64,000 nucleotides of DNA, from positions 124,001-188,000 of the forward strand of contig NZ_WOFH01000005.1 in NCBI RefSeq assembly GCF_009733595.1, in the 5' to 3' direction. The notes under the pieces are model-generated. The model had not been told where the DNA came from. It made no database searches and saw only the letters and a list, made by a program, of their open reading frames with translations. Numbering within the stretch: position 1 is the stretch's first letter; every line of letters starts with the position of its first letter. Both the position numbers and the translations under genes were made by a program. This document shows positions 34,826 to 48,000 of this stretch, piece after piece. Source of the DNA: Actinomadura litoris (GTDB lineage: Bacteria; Actinomycetota; Actinomycetes; Streptosporangiales; Streptosporangiaceae).

Positions 34826-34893
34826 TGCCGCGCCCTGGAGCGTGCCGCACCTTGAAGCGTGCCGCGCCCTGGAGTGTGCCGCGCCCTGGAGTA
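34826..34893. repeat. Four 17-bp imperfect tandem repeats
   Basis: The unit TGCCGCGCCCTGGAGYG repeats four times (34826, 34843, 34860, 34877) with changes mainly in the second copy. It lies between the convergent response-regulator and SARP genes. Confidence 0.7.
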
Positions 34894-34986
34894 CCGGGCG
34901 CACCGTCATCATCGACGGTGGCCGGTCGCTCCGCGGCGGACGGTTCCTGGCAGCCGGACCCGGCCCCCGGGTCCGGCCGCGTCGTC

Positions 34987-35802
34987 CTAGCTGTCGGCCG
35001 GGAGCCGCTTCGCGGCCGCGCCCGGGGTGAGCCAGTCCGACCAGGAGTCGCGTCCGGTCAGCACTTCCTGGTGCAGCCGTTGCAGCACGTCCGACGGTTC
35101 GAGCCCGAGTTCGATCGACAGTGTCTTGCGCAGGTCCTGGTAGGCGAGCAGCGCTTCGTGCCGCCTGCCGATGCTGGCCAGCGCCTTGATGAGCTGCGCG
35201 TGGTACCACTCGTTGAGCGGGTTGGTCAGCAGCATGGCCTTCAGCTCTCCGACGAGCTCCCGGTGCCCGCCGAGCATCGCGTCGGCCTGGATGCGCAGTT
35301 CCAGGGTGTGCGACCGCTGCTCCATGAGATGGACGACGTGCGCCTCGATGGCCCGTCCCGCCGTCACGTCGGCCAGCGCCGGCCCCGACCAGAGGTCGAG
35401 CGCCTGCCGGAGCAGCCGCGCCGCCGCGGCCGGATCACCGGCGGTGAGCGCGGTGCGCCCCTGCTCGGCCAGCTTGAGAAACGCCTCCAGGTCGAGCTGG
35501 TCGGGGTTCACCCGGAGTATGTAACCGGTGCCGTAGGTGCCGAGCACCTGCTCGACGGTATCGGCGGGCAGCCACGGTTCGAACTGGCGCCGTAGCTGGT
35601 AGATGTAGGTCTGCGCGGTGGGGACGGCGCTCTTGGGCGGTTTGTCGCCCCACAGCTCGTCGATGATCGCGTCGAGCGTGACGATGTTGTTCGTGCACAG
35701 GAGCAGCAGCCCGAGCACACGCCGCACCATCGGCGCGGTCGGCGTGCAGTCACCGAGATCGTTGGTGACGGTGAGGCGGCCGAGCACCTTGAATCGCAAC
35801 AC
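34987..35802 (-). CDS. SARP-family transcriptional activator
   Basis: A 271-residue cluster-situated activator. Residues 1-95 form an OmpR-type winged helix (FKVLGRLTV, then TLDAIIDELWGDKPPKSA and YIYQLRRQFEP), and about 100-250 is the bacterial transcriptional activation domain (AARLLRQALDLWSGPALADV). The GTG at 35802 is preceded by AAGGA at 7 bases. Small SARPs bind direct heptamer repeats in polyketide promoters, and such repeats are found upstream of three type II PKS-side operons here. It is divergent from the type I PKS gene. Confidence 0.93.
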   Translation of the reverse strand: MLRFKVLGRLTVTNDLGDCTPTAPMVRRVLGLLLLCTNNIVTLDAIIDELWGDKPPKSAVPTAQTYIYQLRRQFEPWLPADTVEQVLGTYGTGYILRVNPDQLDLEAFLKLAEQGRTALTAGDPAAAARLLRQALDLWSGPALADVTAGRAIEAHVVHLMEQRSHTLELRIQADAMLGGHRELVGELKAMLLTNPLNEWYHAQLIKALASIGRRHEALLAYQDLRKTLSIELGLEPSDVLQRLHQEVLTGRDSWSDWLTPGAAAKRLPADS

Positions 35803-35832
35803 TGGTGAATCCTTTACCTGGTGTCCGATGGG

Positions 35833-35844
35833 TCGAGGCCTCGA
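35833..35844. promoter_or_regulatory. Palindrome TCGAGGCCTCGA in the SARP/PKS divergent promoter
   Basis: A perfect 12-bp palindrome 31 bases before the SARP start, within the 212-base divergent region. It contains the TCGAG core of SARP sites but not the 11-base spacing. No clear repeat array was found facing the type I PKS. Confidence 0.3.
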
Positions 35845-36014
35845 TTCAGATTCTGCCGAGCCCTTTGCCGGGCTTGCAACGCTCAGGGGCGAAGATCCCA
35901 CGCCGGTGATCATGTCGGGTCGCGTCGATACAACCTTCGTCGCATTGCCATGGACGAAGAGTTCGCGTCCGGTGCTCCGGCCCGTCCCTGAGAGCAGAGT
36001 GAGAACCCGCTGCC

Positions 36015-39000
36015 ATGACAGATAACTCCGGGATATCCAATGGTCACGACGTCGTCGCGGTGGTCGGGCTGGCGTGCCGCTTTCCGGGCGCGAACTCGCC
36101 CGGGGCGTACTGGGACCTGCTCTCGGCCGGCCGAGAGGCCGTCGGCGAGGTGCCCGCCGACCGCGCCGCGCACGTCGGCACCCGGGCGGGCCGGGCCGGG
36201 CTGATCGGCGGGGTCGCGGATTTCGACGCGGGCTTCTTCGGGGTGTCGCCGCGCGAGGCGGCGGCGATGGATCCGCGGCAGCGGCTGCTGCTGGAGCTGG
36301 CATGGGAGGCCGTCGAACGCGCGGGAATCGAGCCCTCGACGGTGCGCGGCGACCGCGCGGGCGTCTTCGTCGGCGCGATGGGGGACGACTACTCCAGGCT
36401 GGTGCACGACCAGGGCGAGGGAGCGGTCGACAGCTTCACCCTGTCCGCGCTCCAGCGCGGCATCCTCGCGAACCGGATCTCGTTCTTCCTGGGACTGACC
36501 GGCCCGAGCGCGGTGGTGGACTCGGCGCAGTCCTCGGCCCTGGTCGCCCTGCACCAGGCGTACGAGAGCGTGCGCCGGGGCGAGTCGGCGTGGGCGCTGG
36601 CGGGCGGGGTGAACCTGATCCTCGCGCCGGAGTCGACGGCGACCGCGAGCGGGTTCGGCGCCCTGTCGCCGGACGGCCGCTGCTACACCTTCGACGCGCG
36701 CGCCAACGGGTACGTGCGCGGCGAGGGTGCCGGAATGGTCGTCCTCATGCCGCTGGCGGACGCCCGCGTCCACGGCCACGAGGTGCTGTGCGTGATCCGC
36801 GGCGGCGCGGTGAACAACGACGGCGGCGGCGAGCAGTTGACCCGGCCGAGCCGGTCGGGACAGGAGAAGGTGCTGCGGCTGGCCCTGTCCGACGCCGGGT
36901 CCGACCCCGCCGACGTGGGCTACGTGGAACTGCACGGCACCGGCACACCGGTCGGGGACCGGGTGGAGTCGGCGGCGCTGGCCGCGGTCTTCGCCGACCG
37001 GGACCGCCCGCTGGTGGTGGGCTCGGCGAAGACCAACGTCGGGCATCTGGAGGGCGCGGCGGGGATCGCCGGTTTCATCAAGGCGGCGCTGGCCGTCCAC
37101 CGGGGGCAGGTCCCCGCGAGCTTGAACTTCGTCGCTCCGCCGGACGACCTGCCCCTGGCCGGGCTGGGCATCGAGGTCGCCACCGAACTGCGCGGGTGGC
37201 CGCGCGACGGGCTGCGGGTGGCGGGTGTGTCGTCGTTCGGGATGGGCGGGACGAACTGCCACCTGGTGCTCGCGCAGGCCCCCGATGCGGCACCGGGCGA
37301 AGGGGGCCGTCCCGAGAGCGCGGGCACGGTCCCCTGGCTGGTGTCCGGCGCCACCGCCGAGGCGTTGCGCGCCCAGGCCGCCCGGCTGGCTGAGCACGTC
37401 GCCGCACCGGACGCCCCCCGTCCGCTCGACATCGGATTCTCGCTGGCCACCACCCGCGCCGCGTTCGCGCACCGCGCCGCCGTGTTCGGCGCGGACGCGG
37501 CCGAACTGGTCGGCGGCCTGACCGCGCTCGCGGCGGACCGTCCCGCGCCGAACGTGGTGTCGGGCGAGGTCTCCGAGGGCGGCACGGCGTTCATGTTCAC
37601 CGGGCAGGGTGCGCAGCGAACCGGTATGGGACGGCGGCTCCACGCGGAGTTCCCGGTGTTCGCCGAGGCCCTCGACGCCGTGTGCGCGGAACTCGATCCG
37701 CTGCTGGACGCGGAGCTGCGGGAGATCATGTGGTCCGACGCCGCCCCGCTGGAGGAGACCCGGTTCACGCAGGCGGCCTTGTTCGCGCTGGAGACGGCGC
37801 TGTTCCGGCTGGTGGAGTCGTTCGGAGTGCGTCCGGATCACCTGATCGGCCATTCGATCGGCGAGGTCACCGCCGCACACGTCGCGGGGGTGCTGTCGCT
37901 GCCCGACGCCTGCGCGCTCGTCGCGGCGCGCGGCCGGTCGATGCAGGCGGCGCCGGCCGGAGGGGCGATGGTGGCCGTGAACGCGGCCGAGGACGACGTG
38001 CGGGCGCTGCTCCCCGTCTCGGGGGTGGGCGTCGCGGCGGTCAACGGCCCCGGTTCGGTCGTGATCTCCGGCGACACCGGACCGGTGCTCGCGCTGGCGG
38101 AAGTTTTCCGGGCCACGGGGGTGAAGACCAAGCGGCTCAACGTCAGCCACGCCTTCCACTCCCACCACCTCGACGGGATCCTGGACGAGTTCGCCGACGC
38201 CGTCAGCGGGCTGGCCTTCCACGCCCCGCGGATCCCGATCGTCTCGAACCTCACCGGGCGCTTCGCCGAGACGGCCGAGCTGACCGACCCCGGGTATTGG
38301 AAACGCCACATCCGTGATGCCGTCCGCTTCGCGGACGGAATCCGCACCCTCCGGGACGCGGGCGTCTCCCGGTTTCTCGAACTCGGCCCCGAGCCCGTAC
38401 TCGTCGGAATGGCCAGGGAAACGCTCGCCGACAACACCTCGGCAACGGCCTCCACGCTGCGGAGCGGGCAGGCCGAGGTCCGCACGCTTCTGAGGGTGCT
38501 CGGAACCATGCACGCGACCGGCGCCGTCGTGGACTGGACGCCGCTGACCAACGGCGGCCGCAGAGTCGCGCTGCCCACGTACGCCTTTCAGCGCCGTCGC
38601 CATTGGATCGGTGAAACGCGGGAGGCCGAACGCGCGGCGCAGCCGCTGCCCGTCCGCGATCGCGAGGGAGTGCGCGACCTGGTGCGCAGGCACCTCGCGG
38701 CGGTTCTGGAATACGACACGGTCGACATGACGACGTCGTTCAAGGACCTCGGGCTCACCTCACTGACCGCCGTCGAGTTGACCGACGGGCTTTCCCGCGA
38801 ACTCGGGCTGGTCCTGTCCGGATCGCTGGTGTTCGACCATCCGACCGTCGAGCGGCTTGCGGCATACCTGCACGCGGAACTCACCGGTGCGGACAACGCG
38901 GTGAGCATCGTCGCTCCCGCATCGGCGGGGAGGGAGGAGCCGATCGCCGTCGTCGGTATGGGCTGCCGTTTTCCCGGTGGTGTCCGGTCGCCGGGCGAAC

Positions 39001-42000
39001 TGTGGGATCTGACGCTGTCGGGGCGCGACGCGATATCGGAACTGCCGCGAGACCGGGGCTGGAACCTGGACGACCTGTTCGACGCGGACCCGGCGGCCTC
39101 CGGCCGGGCCTACGTCCGGCATGGGGGCTTCCTCGACGGCGCGGGGGATTTCGATGCCGCGTTCTTCGGGATCTCGCCGCGTGAGGCGTTGGCGATGGAT
39201 CCGCAGCAGCGGTTGTTGCTGGAAACGGTGTGGGAGACGTTGGAGCACGCCGGGATCGAACCGGGCTCGCTGCGCGGCAGCGATACCGGTGTGTTCATCG
39301 GCGCCATGGCGGGTGACTACGGCCCACGGTTGGACAGTCCGTATGGAGGCGTCGACGGATATGTCCTCACCGGTACCGCCGGAAGCGTCGCGTCCGGCCG
39401 GGCGTCCTTCTTCCTGGGTTCGGAAGGGCCGGCGGTGACGGTGGACACGGCGTGTTCGTCGTCGCTGGTGGCCTTGCATCAGGCCGCCCAGGCGGTGCGG
39501 GGCGGGGAATGCTCTCTGGCGTTGGCCGGCGGCGTGACGGTGATGTCTTCGCCGGGGATGCTGGTGGAGTTCTCGCGGCAGCGCGGGTTGTCCGTGGATG
39601 GGCGGTGCAAGGCGTTCGGGGCGTCGGCCGACGGCACCGGCTGGGGCGAGGGGGCCGGTTTGGTGCTCCTCGAACGCCTGTCCGACGCTCGCGCCAACGG
39701 TCATCGGGTGTTGGCGGTGTTGCGGGGTTCGGCGGTGAACCAGGACGGCGCGTCGAACGGGTTGACCGCGCCCAATGGTCCTTCGCAGCAGCGGGTGATC
39801 CGCCGGGCGCTGGCCGACGCCGGGCTCACCGGCGCCGATGTCGACGCGGTCGAGGGGCACGGCACGGGCACCAAGCTCGGGGACCCGATCGAAGCGCACG
39901 CGCTGCTGGCCACCTACGGCAACGAGCATTCGCCGGATCAGCCGCTGTGGCTGGGCTCGCTGAAATCCAATGTCGGCCACACGATGGCGGCGGCGGGCAT
40001 CGGCGGCGTCATCAAAATGGTCGAAGCCCTGCGGCATGGCGTGCTGCCGCCCACTTTGCACGCCGACGAGCCGACCCCTCAGGTGGACTGGAGCAGCGGC
40101 GGTGTCCGGCTGCTCACCGAGGCCCGCGAATGGCCTTCGACCGATCGGCCGCGTCGAGCGGGGGTGTCGTCGTTCGGTATCAGCGGCACCAACGCCCACG
40201 TGATTCTGGAGCAGGCACCACAACCGGAACAGGTCACCTTGGAGCCTTCTGCGGAGGGGCCGGTGGGGTGGGTGCTATCGGCCCGCTCTGAGGAGGCGTT
40301 GCGGGCGTATGCGGGACGGATCGCCGCAGCCGCCGACTCGGACCTGTCTCTCGCCGACGTCGCCGCGACGCTGGCCGCGCGCACGGCTTTCGAGCACCGC
40401 GCCGTCGTGGTCGGCACCACCCGCGAGCAGTTGCTGGCCGGGCTGGCATCTCTGGCCGAGGGTGAACCCTCGGCGGCTGTCGTGACCGGGGTCGCCGGGA
40501 GCGGTAAGTGCGTGTTGGTGTTCCCGGGCCAAGGTTCGCAATGGGATTCCATGGCCCGCGACCTCTACGCGGCTTCCCCTGTGTTCCGGAACCGTCTCGA
40601 CGAATGCGCGCATGCCATCTCGGCCCACGTCGATTGGGACCTGTTGCAGGTTCTGCTGGCCGACGACGGCGCGCCGCTTCTGTCACGGGTTGATGTGGTG
40701 CAACCGGCGTTGTTCGCGGTGATGGTGTCCTTGGCCGCGCTCTGGGAATCCCACGGACTCCGTCCGGCCGCCGTACTAGGACATTCGCAAGGAGAGATCG
40801 CCGCCGCATGTGTCGCCGGAGCGTTGTCGCTGGAGGACGCGGCGCGCGTCGTGACGCTGCGCAGCCAGGCGATCCGTGCCCTGGCCGGGCAGGGCGGCAT
40901 GGTCTCCATCGCGCTGCCGGTCGACCAGGTCCGGCCCCGCCTGAAGCAATGGAACGGTGATATCTGTGTCGCCGCTATCAACGGCCCAGGGGCCACCGTG
41001 GTCTCCGGTGGCGCTCACGCCCTCGATGAGTTGCAGGCAGTTTTTGAGGACGAGAGCACCCGCACCTGGCGCATTCCCGTCGACTACGCCTCACACTCCC
41101 CGCACGTCGACCAGATCCGCGAGGAGCTACTGAACCTGCTCGCCCCGATCACCCCCCGGCCCAGCGACGTCCACTTCTACTCCACGGTGACCGGGCAGCG
41201 GATCGACACCACCGAGTTGAACGCCGACTATTGGTTCCGCAACCTTCGCGGCACGGTCGAGTTCGAGACCACCACACGGCGGCTCCTCAAGGACGGCTAC
41301 GACACCTTCATCGAGTCCAGCCCCCACCCCGTCCTGGCGCCCGGGGTGCAGGACACCATCGACACCACGGGTACCCCGGCCCGCAGCATCGCGACGCTCC
41401 GCCGCGACGAGGGTGACCTGACCACCTTCCTGCTCGCCACCGGACACGCCTTCACCGCCGGCGCCGGCACCGCCCACCACCACAGCGGCGGCCACGCCAC
41501 CCTGCCCGCCTACCCCTTCCAACGCGACCGCTACTGGCTCACACCCAGCCGGGGCGATGTCAGCGGCGCGGGGCTGACCACCGCCGACCACCCGCTGCTC
41601 ACCGCCGTCACCGAAGGCGCCGCCAGCACGGTCTTCACCGGCCGGATCTCCCTGACCACCCACCCCTGGCTCGCCGACCACAAGGTCGCCGAGACCATCG
41701 TGCTGCCCGGCGCCGCATTCATCGAACTCGCGTTCTTCGCCGCCGACCATGTCGACTGCGGCACCATCCGCGAACTCACCGTCCAGACGCCGCTCCTGCT
41801 CCCCGAACACGGCGCCCTGCGACTACGCGTGGAAGTCGGAGAGCCCGCACCCGGCGACGAGGCGCGGCCCATCCGCATCGACGCCCGCCCCGACACCGGC
41901 ACCGACACGCCCTGGACCAGCCACGCCACCGGCCTCCTCGACACCGGGACACCCCCCGCCGACTGGGACCTCACCGCCTGGCCCCCGCCCGGCGCACGCC

Positions 42001-45000
42001 CGCTCGACCCTTCCTACGAAGCCCTCGCCACCCTCGGATACCACTACGGCCCGATCTTCCAAGGGCTCCAGAAGATGTGGCACCACAACGACCGCGTCTA
42101 CGCCGAGATCACCCTCCCCACCGAGCCCGACACCTTCGACATCCACCCCGCGCTCCTCGACGCCACGATCCACGGCGCCCTGATGGGTCAGGTCCTGCCG
42201 AACGACGGCGGGATACGGCTGCCCCACACCTGGGAAGGCGTGACGCTGCACGCATCCGGCGCGTCCACACTGCGGCTCGCGGTGTCGCCGGTGGGGGACA
42301 ACGCGCTCCGGCTGCGCGCGGCGGACGGTGCCGGAGCGCCCGTCGTCGGGGTGACCTCCCTGGCCATGCTTCCGGCCGACGTCGCCGACCTCGGCGCCCC
42401 GGCCGCGGACCACGACTCCGTCCTGCACCTGGAATGGGTACCCGCGCCGACGGCGCCCGCGGAGCCGCCCACCCGGATCGCGCTGGTCGGCCATGACCCG
42501 TTCGGCCTGCGCGCGGTGACGGGGACCGTTGATCGGCATGAGGCCGCCGAGCTGCCCGAGCTGCCCGACGGCTCGCGCGACGTGGTCGTGTGCATCGCGG
42601 GTGACGACGCGCCGGACGTTCCCGAAGCCGCCCGAACGGTGCTGAACGACGCGCTCGACCTCGTCCAGGCGTGGCTGTCCGACGACCGGTTCGCGGACGC
42701 GCGGCTGGTCGTCGTGACCCGGCACGCCGTGATGACCGGACGCGGCGAGCCCGCCCCCGATCTCACCACCGCACCCGTCTGGGGGCTGCTCCGCTCCGCG
42801 CAGACCGAGAACCCCGGGCGGCTCGTGCTGGTCGACGTCGAGGACGATGGTCGCTCGCTCGCCGCGCTGCCGTCCGCGCTGGCCGGTGGCGCCGCCCAGT
42901 GCGCGCTGCGCGACGGCCAGGTCCTGGTGCCGAGGCTGGCCAAGGCCGGTTCAGAGGACCGACCACGGGTACCGGAAGGTGTACCCCGGCGCCTGGACGG
43001 CGGCACCGTGTTGATCACCGGCGGCACCGGAACGCTCGGCGGGCTGTTCGCCCGGCACCTGGCCGCGAAGCACGGGGTGAGGGACCTGTTGCTGGTATCG
43101 CGGCGTGGAGGGGACTCCCCCGGAGCCGCGGGCCTGGTCGCCGAGCTGTCCGGACTGGGCGCCGAGGCGACGGTCGCCGCCTGCGACGTCGCCGACCGGG
43201 ACGCGCTCTCCGCGCTCATCGCGCAGATCCCCGCCGACCGCCCCCTCACCGGCGTGGTCCACGCGGCGGGGGCCCTGGACGACGGGCTGATGACCGGGAT
43301 GACGCCGGCGCGGCTCGACGCGGTACTGCGGCCCAAGCTGGACGCGGCGTGGAACCTGCACGACCTGACCAGCGACCTCGGGCTCTCCGCGTTCGTGCTG
43401 TTCTCCTCGATCATGGGCACGATCGGCAACGCGGGCCAGGGAAACTACGCCGCCGCGAACACCTTTCTCGACGCGCTCGCCCAGCACCGCCACGCCACCG
43501 GACTCCCGGCGACCTCGCTCGCCTGGGGCCTCTGGGGCGAGCGCAGCGAACTGACCGGCGACCTGGGCGATGCGGACATCGCTCGGATGGCCCGCACCGG
43601 GCTGAAACCGCTGCCATCGGACGAGGGCGTCGCGCTGTTCGACGCTGCGCTCGCCTCCGGTGAGGTCACCGCGACTCTGGCCGCGCTCGACCTGGACCGG
43701 TTGCGCGCACAGGCCCGGGAGGCGAGCCTGCCCGAGGTGTTCCGCGGACTCGTCCGGACGCGGCGCGCGGCCACCTCGGTCACGGCGGCCGGCACGTCGC
43801 TCGCCGACCGGCTGGCCGGACGCCCGGCCGAGGACGTCGATCGCGAGCTGCTCGAACTCGTGCGCTCGCACACCGCCACCGTGCTCGGCCACGCCGGTGC
43901 GGGCTCCGTGCAGCCGGACGTCGCGTTCCGGGAACTGGGCGTCGACTCGCTGTCCGGGATGGAGCTGCGGAACCGGCTGAACGACGTCACCGGGCTGCGG
44001 CTGCCGTCCACCGTGGTGTTCGACCACCCGACCCCGTCGGCACTGGCGGTGCTCTTGCGCGGCGAGTTGCTGGGCGAGGTCGTCCACGTCGCCGCCCCGG
44101 CGGCGCCGGCCCCGGCGGGGAGGGAGGAGCCGATCGCCGTCGTCGGTATGGGCTGCCGTTTTCCCGGTGGTGTCCGGTCGCCGGGCGAACTGTGGGATCT
44201 GACGCTGTCGCGCCGGGACGTCATCGGCGGGCTGCCGCGAGACCGGGGCTGGGACCTGGACGACCTGTTCGACGCGGATCCGAGGCGCACCGGCAAGAGC
44301 TATGTCGACAAGGGCTACTTCCTCGACGGCGTGGGGGAGTTCGATGCCGCGTTCTTCGGGATCTCGCCGCGTGAGGCGTTGGCGATGGACCCGCAGCAGC
44401 GGTTGTTGCTGGAAACGGTATGGGAGACGTTGGAGCACGCCGGGATCGAACCGGGCTCGCTGCGCGGCAGCGATACCGGCGTGTTCATCGGCGCGCTGTC
44501 CCAGGATTACGGGCCGCCGATGCACGAGGGTTCGGTGGAGGCCGACGGATACGTTCTGACCGGCACCAGCGGGAGCGTCATCTCGGGTCGAGTGGCGTTC
44601 TTCCTGGGTTCGGAAGGCGCGGCGGTGACGGTGGACACGGCGTGTTCGTCGTCGCTGGTGGCCTTGCATCAGGCCGCTCACGCGGTGCGGAACGGCGAGT
44701 GTTCTCTGGCGTTGGCCGGCGGCGTGAGCGTGATGTCCTTGCCGGGAGTGCTGGTGGAGTTCTCGCGGCAGCGCGGGTTGTCCGTGGATGGGCGGTGCAA
44801 GGCGTTCGGGGCGTCGGCCGACGGTACCGGCTGGGGTGAAGGGGCCGGTTTGGTGCTCCTAGAACGCCTGTCCGACGCTCGCGCCAACGGTCATCGGGTG
44901 TTGGCGGTGTTGCGGGGTTCGGCGGTGAACCAGGACGGCGCGTCGAACGGGTTGACCGCGCCGAACGGACCCTCGCAGCAGCGGGTGATCCGCCGGGCGC

Positions 45001-48000
45001 TGGCCAACGCCGGGCTCACCGGCGCGGACGTCGACGTGGTCGAAGGCCACGGCACAGGCACCCGGCTCGGCGACCCGATCGAAGCGCAGGCCCTACTCGC
45101 CACCTACGGAAAAGAACACTCGCTCGACCGCCCCCTGTGGCTGGGCTCGCTGAAGTCGAACGTCGGCCACACGATGGCGGCGGCGGGCATCGGCGGCGTC
45201 ATCAAAATGGTCGAAGCCCTGCAACGCGGCGTGCTGCCGCCCACTCTGCACGCCGACGAGCCGACCCCGCACGTGGACTGGAGCAGCGGCGGCGTCCGGC
45301 TGCTCACCGAGGCCCGCGAATGGCCTTCGACCGATCGGCCGCGCCGTGCGGGGGTGTCGTCGTTCGGTATCAGCGGCACCAACGCCCACGTGATTCTGGA
45401 GCAGGCACCACAATCAGAGTCGGCCACCGAGGAGCCGTCCGAGGACGGGCCAGTGGGATGGGTACTCTCAGCCCGAACCCAGCAGGCATTGCGAGCCTAT
45501 GCGGCACGGATCGCCGCAGCCGCCGACTCGGACCTGTCTCTCGCCGACGTCGCCGCGACGCTGGCCGCGCGCACCGCTTTCGAGCACCGCGCCGTCGTGG
45601 TCGGCACCACCCGCGAGCAACTGCTGTCGGGACTGACCTCGCTGGCGGAGGGCGTCCCCTCAGACGACGTCGTCACCGGGACGGCCGGTGACGGCAAGTC
45701 CGTGCTGACCTTCCCCGGCCAAGGTTCGCAATGGGATTCCATGGCCCGCGACCTCTACGCGACCGCCCCCGTGTTCCGGAACCGTCTCAACGAATGTGCG
45801 CACGCCATTTCCGCCCACGTCGATTGGGACCTGCTTCAGGTTCTGCTGGCCGACGACGGCGCGCGGCTCCTCACCCGGGTGGATGTGGTGCAACCGGCGT
45901 TGTTCGCGGTGATGGTGTCCTTGGCCGCGCTCTGGGAATCCCACGGACTCCGTCCGGCCGCCGTGCTAGGACACTCGCAAGGAGAGATCGCCGCCGCATG
46001 TGTCGCCGGAGCGTTGTCGCTGGAGGACGCCGCGCGCGTCGTGACGCTGCGCAGCCAGGCGATCCGTGCCCTGGCCGGACAGGGCGGCATGGTCTCCATC
46101 GCGCTGCCGGTCGACCAGGTCCGGCCCCGCCTGAAGCAATGGGACGGTGACATCGGCATCGCCGCGATCAACGGTCCCGGAGCGACCGTGGTCTCCGGCG
46201 GCGTCCAAGCCCTCGATGAGCTGCAAACACTTCTAGAGGCCGATGACGTCCGGACCTGGCGCATTCCCGTCGACTACGCCTCGCACTCCCCGCACGTCGA
46301 CCAGATCCGCGAGGAGCTACTGAACCTGCTCGCCCCGATCAGCCCCCGGCCCAGCGACGTCCACTTCTACTCCACGGTGACCGGGCAGCGGATCGACACC
46401 ACCGAGTTGAACGCCGACTATTGGTTCCGCAACCTTCGCGGCACGGTCGAGTTCGAGGCCACCACACGGCGGCTTCTCAAGGACGGCTACGACACCTTCA
46501 TCGAGTCCAGCCCCCACCCGGTGCTGGTCCCCGGTATCCAGGACACCATCGACGACACCGCCGCGTCCGCCCGCAGCATCGCGACGCTCCGCCGCGACGA
46601 GGGTGACCTGACCACCTTCCTGCTCGCCACCGGACACGCCTTCACCGCCGGCGCCGGCACCGCCCACCACCACGGCGGCGGCCACGCCACCCTGCCCGCC
46701 TACCCCTTCCAACGCGACCGCTACTGGCTCACACCCCACCCCGTCCGGGGCGATGTCAGCGGCGCGGGCCTGACCACCGCCGACCACCCGCTGCTCACCG
46801 CCGTCACCGAAGCCGCCGCCAGCACGGTCTTCACCGGCCGGATCTCCCTGACCACCCACCCCTGGCTGGCCGACCACAAGGTCGCCGACATCACCGTGCT
46901 GCCCGGCGCCGTCTTCATCGAGCTGGCGTCCCATGCCGCCGACCACATCGGCCACGGCGTGATCCGCGAGCTGACCACCCACACCCCGCTCCTGCTCCCC
47001 GAACACGGCGCCCTGCGACTACGCGTGGAGATCGGAGAGCCCGCACCCGGCGACGAGGCGCGGCCCATCCGCATCGACGCCCGCCCCGACACCGGCACCG
47101 ACACGCCCTGGACCAGCCACGCCACCGGCCTCCTCGACACCCGGACGCCCCCCGCCGACTGGGACCTGAGCACCTGGCCCCCTACCGGCGCGCGCCCCCT
47201 CGACGTCTCCTACGACACCCTCGCCACCCAGGGGTACCACTACGGTCCGACGTTCCAGGGCCTCCACCAGATCTGGCGCCACAACGACCGCGTCTACGCC
47301 GAGATCACCCTCCCCACCGAGCCCGACGCCTACACGATCCACCCCGCGCTCCTCGACGCCGCACTCCACGCCGCTTACGGCGACGGCCCCGGGCTGGCGA
47401 CGACCTGGCGCGGCGTCGCGGTGCACAGCGTCGGCGCGACGATCCTGCGGGTGCGGATCAGCCCGAACCAGGCCGGGTCGGTGTCGATCCTGCTGGCCGA
47501 CAGCGTGGGCGACCCGGTCGCCGAGGTCGGCGGAGTCAGCATCACCCCGACGGATTCGGGGCAGTTGCAGGCGGCCAAGGCCGCGCAGCTCCACGCGCTG
47601 TACCGGGAGGCGTGGGTCGACCACCACGACGCGAGATCCCTGCCGCGCAAGGCGAGCTGGGCGGTCATCGGCCCGGACGCGCTCCTCGCCGTGGCGGGGC
47701 TGGCGGCCGCAGGCGTGCGGGCGGAGGCATTCCCGGAACTCGGCGCCCTGGCCGGAGCCGCGCCGGACCACCTCGTGTTCAGCGTCCCGCCGGACGGGGA
47801 GGTCGGCTTCACCGCACGGGAGGCGTTGCGCCAGGTGCAGGCCCTGCTGGAGACGGAGACGCCGGCCTCGGCGACGGCGGTGTTCCTGACCACCTCGGCG
47901 GTACCGGCGTTCGATGACGCCGCCGTCGACGTCGCGGGCGCGGCGGTCTCCGGCCTGCTCCGGTCCGCGCAGGCGGAGAACCCCGGCCGCTTCGTGCTCG

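Noticed and set aside
35915..35942. TCG-rich sequence upstream of the type I PKS as a SARP array
   Set aside because: The TCG units are 5, 10 or 12 bases apart, not 11, so the geometry is not that of a SARP site.
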